Source of the DNA: Pseudomonadota bacterium
Lineage (GTDB): Bacteria; Pseudomonadota; Alphaproteobacteria; Micropepsales; Micropepsaceae
DNA: 7,181 bases
Direction of reading: 5' to 3'
Assembly: GCA_021808875.1 (NCBI GenBank)
Contig: JAKBAU010000189.1
Coordinates: 1 to 7,181 of the forward strand
Shown here: positions 1 to 4,732 of the stretch, in pieces
Layout of the letters: the number at the start of each line of letters is the position of its first letter
Numbering within the stretch: position 1 is the stretch's first letter
Made by a program: the position numbers and the translations under genes
Notes under the pieces: generated by a model
Database searches by the model: none
What the model was told of the DNA's origin: nothing
The model's input: the letters and a program-made list of their open reading frames with translations, nothing else

Positions 1-59
1 GCTCTCGACAGCGCCGCATATCGATCGTCGAGATCGAAGAACCCAGGCTGTGACACCAT
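1..59 (-). CDS. IS5-family transposase, N-terminal fragment (runs off window)
   Basis: Only the first 19 codons are in the window; the gene continues past base 1. The peptide starts MVSQPGFFDLDDRY, which matches the characteristic opening of IS5-family DDE transposases ('QPGFFDLxDRYAxL') as I know the family. The ATG is preceded by a good ribosome binding site (GGAGG, about 7 bases upstream), supporting this start. The enzyme would catalyse cut-and-paste movement of its own element. Its left end and terminal repeat are outside the window, so I cannot tell whether it is intact. It lies directly beside a broken ISAs1 transposase, and the junction is between about base 90 and base 136. Confidence 0.75.
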   Translation of the reverse strand, partial: MVSQPGFFDLDDRYAALSR

Positions 60-135
60 CCCGCCCTCCAACGCTTCGCGCTCCGAAGCGAATCATCAAA
101 TCGCTCCACGCACCAGGGGTTCTTCGACGTGTCCA
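60..135 (-). mobile_element. Putative terminal region of the IS5-family element
   Basis: These bases lie between the IS5-family start codon and the last recognisable ISAs1 codon. A distance of roughly 50 to 75 bases from the start codon to the element end is usual for IS5 elements, so the terminal inverted repeat should be here. A perfect 7-base hairpin (arms 72-78 and 84-90) lies upstream of the transposase gene. I cannot place the exact terminus because the other end of the element and any target duplication are outside the window. Confidence 0.4.
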
Positions 136-498
136 GCTTCGTCTGAGTGTCTTGCCGTCGATCGCGATGACACGTCGCGCCGGATCGGTAATGGCGCTGC
201 ACAGACCAGCGGCGTGTTGGCGGAAAATCTGCTCGACCGCCTGGGGTTCAAGGCCCTGGAGGATGTATCGAATAGAGGTATGGGCTGGGGCACGCCGCCA
301 GTGCAGACCGAAGGCGGCGTTCAATCGGCGGCGGTGCACTTTGATGAAGGTCACGATGGAGCGGTAGGAATTGCCGCCGGTGACGACAGCAAGGATCGAG
401 AACAGCAGGACATGTTGCAGCTTGTAGAGCTTACCCTCGGCCCGGCGCGGGTCGGGGATATTGCTGAGCAAGCCGAGCAACTGATCGAACGATCGCAT
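136..498 (-). pseudogene. ISAs1-family transposase, 5' fragment, disrupted
   Basis: The minus strand from an ATG at 498 gives about 121 residues. Visible motifs include NIPDPRRAEGKLYKLQHVLL near residues 13-32, then SILAVVTGGNSYRS, RYILQGLEPQAVEQIFRQH and finally IAIDGKTLRRS. This is the N-terminal DDE-associated region of ISAs1-family transposases. IDGKT is the first catalytic-core motif, and the rest of the DDE domain (most of a roughly 370-residue protein) is missing. After KTLRRS the reading frame stays open, but the sequence no longer resembles the family and becomes the upstream end of an IS5-type element. The copy is therefore broken and almost certainly inactive. No internal frameshift is visible in the retained part. 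Confidence 0.85.
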
Positions 499-574
499 GG
501 CAACCTTCTGGCGGTTTGGTTGCCGTGCATAGATTCGAAGAATTCACCGCGCCGGAATCCGCCACCTGGGACTG
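499..574 (-). mobile_element. Probable ISAs1-family left end (untranslated leader and terminal repeat)
   Basis: About 76 bases precede the ISAs1 start codon. On the minus strand they begin at 574 with CAGTCCCAGGTGGCGG, which resembles the CAG-starting terminal repeats of ISAs1 elements. The distance to the start codon also fits. The other terminus has been lost, so the repeat cannot be paired within this window and the boundary is approximate. Confidence 0.4.
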
Positions 575-778
575 CTGGGATGATTTGCGCAACGTGTAGC
601 GGCGAGGACTCAACCTATCCGCTCAGTTGTATAGAGCGTTGAACAGTCCTGTTGGAGGAGCAGCGCACCCCGACCTCGCTCTTGCTTTTGCCGCAATAGA
701 CGGAACGCGGGGCCATTGCCAACAGACACCGAACCATATTGTCCGAACCGATCCTTGGTGCAACAACATGCATGGCGA
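575..778. other. Non-coding stretch between ISAs1 end and the 209-residue gene
   Basis: I see no convincing gene here. Short open frames exist on both strands but none shows a family motif or a good ribosome binding site. Composition is more AT-rich than the backbone genes to the right, like the neighbouring unknown gene. It may be the former downstream flank of that gene, cut by the ISAs1 insertion. Confidence 0.4.
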
Positions 779-1408
779 TCACGTGCTCGCAGCTCCTCCG
801 TCCGAACCAGCTTTTTTCCGCTTTCGCGAGGTTGCCTTTGTGGTCGGGACACCCATCCACTTGAGCAGAATGTGCGACAGACCCTGTCGAAGGGCGATCG
901 AGATGCCGTCGGCGGCACCGAGGACAATTCGCGTTCCACCAATCAATACGAAGTAGAGCGTAATATGACCGGCATCCGGGTGTGGGCAAGCAGCCATAAA
1001 TGCTGCGCCGCCACCGGCCGCAGCGACCAGTTGTCCGAGGGTTGACCCGGACAGCGGTGAATTCATCACCGGTACAGGCTGGGACGTGAAAACCTGATCG
1101 GCGTATTCTCTGGTCCGTTCTGGCTGCCACGGCAGCTCTTCCCGCACGCCAGCGTCGATAATCACCTGGTGCAGGGCCGACAGGCAGGCTTCGACTCCGC
1201 CATGATCTATGCCAGATCCGCCGATGGTATTGAGGTCCTCGCTCGTCATTAGCTGACGTTGCAACTCTTCCAGCTTGGGAATGGCGGAGGCGGAGAGGTA
1301 AGCCGGTAGGGTCAAAATTTCCACGTCAGGCAGGTCCTCGCTGCCGACGACGCGGGTCAGAAAGAACTGTGGCCACGGGGGCGTGTCAGGGTTGAGGAGC
1401 AGAACCAT
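779..1408 (-). CDS. Hypothetical protein with two glycine-rich hydrophobic segments
   Basis: I do not recognise this 209-residue protein. It starts MVLLLNPDTPPWPQ. A soluble-looking N-terminal half (about residues 1-120) contains GGSGIDHGG near residues 63-71. Two hydrophobic glycine-rich stretches follow (about 124-141, LGQLVAAAGGGAAFMAAC, and about 148-167, with FVLIGGTRIVLGAA), then an amphipathic stretch and a basic tail (KATSRKRKKAG, about 191-201). The hydrophobic pair could form a membrane hairpin or a buried core. I chose the ATG at 1408 because the open frame upstream to 1597 encodes low-complexity Arg-rich sequence antisense to relic DNA. GGGAGG lies 15 bases upstream, longer than ideal, so expression is uncertain. 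Its codons are less GC-biased than those of the genes to the right, suggesting separate acquisition. It sits between a broken DUF2493 copy and an insertion sequence. Confidence 0.6.
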   Translation of the reverse strand: MVLLLNPDTPPWPQFFLTRVVGSEDLPDVEILTLPAYLSASAIPKLEELQRQLMTSEDLNTIGGSGIDHGGVEACLSALHQVIIDAGVREELPWQPERTREYADQVFTSQPVPVMNSPLSGSTLGQLVAAAGGGAAFMAACPHPDAGHITLYFVLIGGTRIVLGAADGISIALRQGLSHILLKWMGVPTTKATSRKRKKAGSDGGAAST

Positions 1409-1483
1409 AGTTCGGGCACTTTGCCTCCCGGTGGCATTTTGGCCAAGCGTTGTCGATAGCCTCGCCTGGCCTTGCCTCAGAAG

Positions 1484-1711
1484 CGCGGCACCTTGCGGTG
1501 ATCGCCCTAACGGCCGCCGATCCGTTCGGCGGCCTGCGGGGAGCCGCCGTGCAGCAGCACGATGTCGGGGTGCTTGGCGTAGACCTTGTCGAGCCAATTC
1601 CCAATCAGCCGGTGATCGTTAAAATCAAGCCGCCGGTCAGCTCGATCTTCGGTCCCGGCGGTAGCAGCACCTCGGTTTCGGCCCAACGCTTGCTGGCGAG
1701 GGAGTAGTGGC
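1484..1711 (-). pseudogene. Decayed DUF2493/SLOG gene fragment (second copy)
   Basis: This is a relic of the SLOG region of the intact DUF2493 gene at 2465-3403. It corresponds to about residues 175-252 of that protein, and by eye roughly four-fifths of the bases match. Recognisable pieces are LASKRWAETEVLLPPG, KIELTGG, then after a frame change DFNDHRLI, AKHPDIVLLHGGSPQAAERI and DHRKVP. Two lesions are visible: a one-base deletion near 1629-1631, which shifts the frame right after the TGG motif, and a TAG at 1507-1509 where the intact copy has Trp (W243). The N-terminal helical region is absent; the relic begins exactly at the 3' end of the toxin gene. Similarity fades toward 1484. It cannot make a working SLOG domain. 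Confidence 0.85.
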
Positions 1712-2134
1712 TCAGACGGCCGCCGTCCAGGGGTTGATCACGGTGACGCCGGCGGCCGTAAAGGCGCTCGTGTCGCGGGATGCGATCGCGAATTCATGGG
1801 CGGCGGCGATCGCGGCGATATAGCCGTCGGGCGTGGGGAAGCCCTTTCCCGCAGCGCGCGCGCTCACGGCCAGTGCGGCATAGCGCCGGGCTGCCCTGGT
1901 ATCGAACGGCAGGATTCGATCCGCGAACAGCTCCAGCACGCCGTCGAGCGCGGCGGCCAACTTGTCCTTGCGCCTGCCCTTGGGAAGCGCGCCGATGCCG
2001 AACATCAGTTCGGCGATGGTGACGCTGGACAGATAGAGCGTCTCCGCGGCCTGTGCGTCGAGCCATGTACGAACCGCCGACGCCGGCTCGGGCTTCATCG
2101 CCTCGGAGACGACGTTGGTGTCGAGCAGGATCAT
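1712..2134 (-). CDS. vapC: Type II toxin, PIN-domain ribonuclease (FitB/VapC family)
   Basis: A 140-residue PIN-domain protein of normal family length, expected to be a Mg2+-dependent endoribonuclease acting on RNA in the cytoplasm when released from its antitoxin. The acidic active-site set is present: D5 in MILLDTNVVSE, E42 in SVTIAELMFGI, D103 in FPTPDGYIAAIAA and D121 in IASRDTSAF. The NVVSE opening and the IAELMFGI and TPDGYIAAIA motifs fit the FitB branch of the VapC group. Its ATG overlaps the antitoxin stop codon (ATGA), the usual tight coupling of such pairs. All residues needed for activity appear present. The stop codon abuts the DUF2493 relic, so the right edge of that relic marks one boundary of the inserted module. 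Confidence 0.93.
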   Translation of the reverse strand: MILLDTNVVSEAMKPEPASAVRTWLDAQAAETLYLSSVTIAELMFGIGALPKGRRKDKLAAALDGVLELFADRILPFDTRAARRYAALAVSARAAGKGFPTPDGYIAAIAAAHEFAIASRDTSAFTAAGVTVINPWTAAV

Positions 2135-2385
2135 TCGAAACGAAGCGGCTCGGCGGGCTTGGTGTCGCGGGTCTGTTCAAGGGCGTCGACATCAGCGTTG
2201 CTGAGCCCGATCTTCCGGCACATCTCCGCCAGCGCGGTGCCGAGACGCAGCCGTCCCTCCGGCCGCACGGCGGCTTCCAGGATGGCGCGCATCTCCGCCT
2301 CCGTACTGCGATTGTGCTGCGCCGCTCGGACCTTCAGGGCGCGATGGGTCTCATCAGAGAGGTTGCGAATGGTGACTGCCGGCAT
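2131..2385 (-). CDS. Type II antitoxin, ribbon-helix-helix protein (FitA/VapB family)
   Basis: An 84-residue protein. Residues 1-40 form an Arc/FitA-type ribbon-helix-helix DNA-binding domain: MPAVTIRNLSDETHRAL (beta strand and helix 1), then NRSTEAEMRAILEAAV (turn and helix 2). The C-terminal half would wrap around and inhibit the PIN toxin. FitA proteins bind their own promoter as a complex with the toxin and repress it. The start ATG at 2385 begins exactly at the conserved strand. The ribosome binding site is weak. It is first in the two-gene operon, and its stop overlaps the toxin start by four bases. Confidence 0.92.
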   Translation of the reverse strand: MPAVTIRNLSDETHRALKVRAAQHNRSTEAEMRAILEAAVRPEGRLRLGTALAEMCRKIGLSNADVDALEQTRDTKPAEPLRFE

Positions 2386-2413
2386 GATGGCATAAATCCA
2401 AAGGCGATGGCGT

Positions 2414-2440
2414 TGATATCAATAATGCAAATTGCTATCA
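2414..2440 (-). promoter_or_regulatory. Candidate FitA-type operator (two 8-base half sites)
   Basis: TGATATCA at 2414-2421 and TGCTATCA at 2433-2440, separated by 11 bases, lie just upstream of the antitoxin gene. From memory, the Neisseria gonorrhoeae FitA operator uses TGCTATCA and its inverse TGATAGCA as half sites. The right site here is identical to one of them. The left site is a perfect palindrome differing from either by a single base. They fall in the spacer and over the -10 region of the predicted promoter, where a repressor would block polymerase. Sites and spacing are seen; binding is inferred. Confidence 0.55.
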
Positions 2441-2448
2441 TACGTCAA
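2419..2448 (-). promoter_or_regulatory. Predicted promoter of the toxin-antitoxin operon
   Basis: On the minus strand TTGACG (2448-2443) is a five-of-six match to the sigma-70 -35 box. A weak -10 follows at a spacing of 17 or 18 bases (TTATTG or TATTGA, 2425-2419). The locally AT-rich sequence in a GC-rich window supports a promoter, about 34 bases before the antitoxin start. The -10 assignment is uncertain. Confidence 0.45.
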
Positions 2449-2464
2449 GCGTGGCAGACGGCGC

Positions 2465-3403
2465 TCATGCGCCGCCCTTACCGAACTTCCAGACCGGAAT
2501 GCCGAGCTTCTTGGCCTTGTCGGCGAGTTTGTCCTGAATGCCTGTGCCCGGAAAGTGAAGAACCCCGATCGGCAGCACCGCCAGCATCTGGTCGTTGCGC
2601 TTAAACGGCGCCGCCTTGGCGTGCTTCGTCCAGTCGGGCTTGAAGGCGATCTGCGGCACCTTGCGGTGATCGGCCCACCGGGCGGCGATGCGTTCGGCGC
2701 CTTTCGGCGATCCGCCGTGCAGTAGCACCATGTCGGGGTGCTTGGCGTGAACCATGTCGAGCCTGTCCCAGATCAGCCGGTGATCGTTAAAGTCGAGCCC
2801 GCCGGTCAACGCGATCTTCGTCCCGGCGGGTAGCAGCACCTCGGTCTCGGCCCGGCGTTTGGCGGCGAGAAAGTCGCGGCTGTCGATCATGGCCGAGGTC
2901 AGGTTGCGGTGGTTGACCTTCGATCCTGAACGCGGTCGCCAGGCCGAATTTGTGTGGTGCTCGAACTGGTCGGCGGCCTGGTCGCGGAAGAACTCCATGC
3001 TGTTTCGGCGTTCGATCAACGTCTGCCCCTCGGCTGTGAGGCGTTCGAGTTCGACCGAGCGGATCTCGGAGCCGTCCTGTTCCTTCTGGCTGCGCTTCTG
3101 CGCCTGCTCGTTGTCGTCGAGTTCGCGCTCGATGCGGCCAACGGCGCGGTGGAAGAGGTTGACCGTCGACCAGAGCAGGTCTTCGAGATCGGGTTCGAGG
3201 CGGGTGTCGCCCAGGGTGGCAACCAGGGCGTCGAAGATGTCGGCAACGGCGCCGGCGATCGTGCGCGCTTCGGGCAGTGGCCTCGGGTCGGGTTCGTCCT
3301 GGAACGGGCGGTAGCCGTAGAGCTGGAGTTCGGCGAGGACGTGGTCGGTCGGGGATGAGCTGTGCGGCGGTTCGTAGCCGGCGTCGTCGTGTTCGGTCGT
3401 CAT
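2465..3403 (-). CDS. DUF2493 / SLOG-domain protein
   Basis: A 312-residue protein. Residues about 45-150 are helical and charged, with a coiled-coil-like stretch near 90-140 (IERELDDNEQAQKRSQKEQ). Residues about 194-308 form the DUF2493 domain, a YspA/YpsA-like member of the SLOG Rossmann-fold superfamily. Visible motifs are KIALTGGLDFNDHRLI (196-211), LLHGGSPKGAERIAARWA (227-244, the glycine-rich nucleotide-binding loop), FKRNDQML (267-274) and FPGTGIQDKLADKAKKLG (284-301). SLOG proteins bind or process nucleotides or nucleotide-derived ligands; the ligand here is unknown. Genes of this type commonly accompany Toprim and ParB-like genes on alphaproteobacterial mobile elements. The ATG at 3403 has AGGG upstream. 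Length and motifs look complete, and the gene is followed after 79 bases by the toxin-antitoxin operon. Confidence 0.9.
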   Translation of the reverse strand: MTTEHDDAGYEPPHSSSPTDHVLAELQLYGYRPFQDEPDPRPLPEARTIAGAVADIFDALVATLGDTRLEPDLEDLLWSTVNLFHRAVGRIERELDDNEQAQKRSQKEQDGSEIRSVELERLTAEGQTLIERRNSMEFFRDQAADQFEHHTNSAWRPRSGSKVNHRNLTSAMIDSRDFLAAKRRAETEVLLPAGTKIALTGGLDFNDHRLIWDRLDMVHAKHPDMVLLHGGSPKGAERIAARWADHRKVPQIAFKPDWTKHAKAAPFKRNDQMLAVLPIGVLHFPGTGIQDKLADKAKKLGIPVWKFGKGGA

Positions 3404-3606
3404 GGGGTGCTGCCCTTCGTCGGATCGACCGCGCCCATCGCGGCCTTCATGGCGACGAAAGGCGGCGGTGCCGACCGGACCTGCACCCGCAGCGAAGCGC
3501 AGGGCCGCAGCGCAGCGGAGGATGGCGGATGCCGGCTATTTTGCCTCGCGATGCAAAGGCGGCCCTCTGCCGGGCCGCCGGCGGAAAATAGCCGGCCCTC
3601 CGCCAT
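3400..3606 (-). CDS. Possible small ORF (68 residues) overlapping the DUF2493 start
   Basis: An ATG at 3606 opens a 68-codon frame whose stop overlaps the DUF2493 start codon as ATGA, the arrangement of translationally coupled genes. The peptide is Arg/Ala/Pro-rich with an internal near-repeat (AEGRLFSAGGP, AEGRLCIARQ) caused by the inverted repeat it runs through. No domain is recognised. The start codon lies inside one arm of the large inverted repeat. The frame may be only a by-product of GC-rich structured DNA, but the exact overlap earns a mention. Confidence 0.22.
   Translation of the reverse strand: MAEGRLFSAGGPAEGRLCIARQNSRHPPSSAALRPCASLRVQVRSAPPPFVAMKAAMGAVDPTKGSTP
3522..3606. repeat. 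Large nested inverted repeat in the spacer
   Basis: Outer arms ATGGCGGA (3522-3529) and TCCGCCAT (3599-3606) pair perfectly. The next arms, GCCGGCTATTTT (3531-3542) and AAAATAGCCGGC (3585-3596), also pair perfectly. An inner hairpin GGCGGCCC (3558-3565) and GGGCCGCC (3572-3579) closes on a 6-base loop. In total 28 base pairs can form in an 85-base structure that can fold in either DNA strand or in the RNA. It has no T-tract, so it is not a simple intrinsic terminator. It could be a folded 5' leader for the DUF2493 gene, a protein-binding site or a small repeated element. Confidence 0.8.
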
Positions 3607-3635
3607 TGCCGGTCCGGGCCGTTTGCTGCCTCGAT

Positions 3636-3659
3636 CGCCCTCTCAGAAGGCCGAGGGCG
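3636..3659. repeat. Short hairpin downstream of the Toprim gene
   Basis: CGCCCTC (3636-3642) pairs with GAGGGCG (3653-3659) across a 10-base loop. It lies 27 bases beyond the Toprim stop codon. No run of T follows on the minus strand, so termination would not be of the classical intrinsic type. It may stabilise the 3' end of the transcript. Confidence 0.4.
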
Positions 3660-3685
3660 CGGTCCTCTCCGACGATGCCTAGCAG

Positions 3686-4678
3686 CTACCGCACGATCCG
3701 ATGCGACGCGGCGCCAGCGGCGCCGCACAGATCATCCACCGCTTCGCCGGAGGTTCCGATATCCATGAAGCGGGCGACGTCCTCCGGCACGATCTGCACC
3801 CTGACAGCGGCCCGCAGCGCGTCTATGCCGAGCGCGCGCAGGTCTTCATTGAAGTCCCCCAGCCTGGGCGACAGGGTAATCGCCTCGATGCCGGCCTCCT
3901 GCGTCCGGTCGATCAGGTTCGCCACCGCGGCGTCGCCGGCCGGATCGTCATCACGGGCGACATAGAGTCGGCGCAGGGTGGCCGGGAAGAGGATGGCGGC
4001 AAGATGCGCGGCAGAAAGGGCCGCCACCATCGGCATCGTGGGCAGCACGCATCGCAGGGACAGCATGGTCTCGATGCCTTCCCCGGCGGCCAGAACATCG
4101 TGCGCCACATCGAAACGGACGGCATGACCTAGGAGATGACCCATCGCGCGCCTCGGGGTCTCGACCGGCGCCTTGCGTTCGCCAGTCGGATCGAGCCAGG
4201 TGCGGTGCGCGCCGGTGATCGCGCCGCTGAGATCGGTGACGGCGGCGATCATTGCCGGCCAGGTCTCGGTCGGTGCGTACTGGTCAGGGCGATAGTAGCA
4301 GCGCGGATGAAAGCGGAGGCTGCCGGTTCCGTGCAAAGCCGTAATCCCGCGTCGCCGCAAATACGTTTCTACGCGTGTGCCCGAAATCGGCTGCGACATT
4401 GCGAATAGGCGTCGAGCTGATTCCGACGAACCGGCCGCCACTGACGGTGATCCACGCTGCGCATTCGCGGTTGGCTCTGGCGTCGGCAGGCTGAGGAAGC
4501 GCCTAGCCTCGTCGGCAACGTCAGGAAAATCATGCAGACCACAGCGTGCGCGGATGATGTCGAGCAGATCACCATGATCCCCGGTGGCGGCGTCGGTCCA
4601 TTTGCCGGCCGAGCCTTTGCCGCCCTCCGCTCCATGCAGCCGGACGAAGAGCGAGCGGCCTGGCGTGTCCTGAGACAA
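3686..4678 (-). CDS. Toprim-domain protein (DUF7146/Toprim_3), N-terminally truncated
   Basis: About 330 residues in the longest frame, beginning at a TTG. The C-terminal Toprim domain (about 185-295) carries the conserved glutamate in LAAGEGIETML (E200, possibly E203) and the acidic DxD in YVARDDDPAGDA (D243-D245), the metal-binding set used by primases, topoisomerases and related nucleases. The end, LGDFNEDLRALGIDALRAAV, is as expected for the family. The N-terminal region opens abruptly at TPGRSLFVRL. Relatives, as I recall them, carry about 40 further residues before this, including a VCRHYLSNGRREG-like motif, and these are absent. Between the parB-like stop codon and this point the frame has no ATG or GTG, and the only usable start, TTG at 4678, lies inside the T-tract of a terminator. 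The catalytic part looks intact, but the gene is probably a 5'-deleted remnant with doubtful expression. Confidence 0.8.
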   Translation of the reverse strand: MSQDTPGRSLFVRLHGAEGGKGSAGKWTDAATGDHGDLLDIIRARCGLHDFPDVADEARRFLSLPTPEPTANAQRGSPSVAAGSSESARRLFAMSQPISGTRVETYLRRRGITALHGTGSLRFHPRCYYRPDQYAPTETWPAMIAAVTDLSGAITGAHRTWLDPTGERKAPVETPRRAMGHLLGHAVRFDVAHDVLAAGEGIETMLSLRCVLPTMPMVAALSAAHLAAILFPATLRRLYVARDDDPAGDAAVANLIDRTQEAGIEAITLSPRLGDFNEDLRALGIDALRAAVRVQIVPEDVARFMDIGTSGEAVDDLCGAAGAASHRIVR

Positions 4679-4705
4679 AAAGAGCCCGCCGTCGCCGGCG
4701 GGCTC
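4677..4705 (-). terminator. Rho-independent terminator of the parB-like gene
   Basis: Reading the minus strand, GAGCCCGCCG (4705-4696), a 4-base GCGA loop and CGGCGGGCTC (4691-4682) form a perfect 10-base-pair GC-rich stem, followed at once by TTTTT (4681-4677). It begins 27 bases after the TAA of the ParB-like gene, the ideal position. The Toprim reading frame starts in its T-tract, so it would also cut off transcription into that gene. Confidence 0.92.
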
Positions 4706-4732
4706 AGTGGGGACGGTTTGTTGCTGCCTCGG

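Noticed and set aside
615..1130. 171-residue minus-strand open frame
   Set aside because: It overlaps most of the 209-residue gene in another frame, is rich in Arg and Cys, and has no motif.
1409..1597. 63-residue upstream extension of the 209-residue protein
   Set aside because: It reads the DUF2493 relic in the wrong frame and gives Arg/Ala-rich low-complexity sequence.
2427..2435. GCAAATTGC palindrome as a separate operator
   Set aside because: It overlaps the spacer and right half site of the stronger TG(C/A)TATCA pair and is short enough to be chance in this AT-rich promoter.
3404..3685. CRISPR-like or tandem repeat array
   Set aside because: The repeats are inverted and unique, with no regular direct repeats and spacers.
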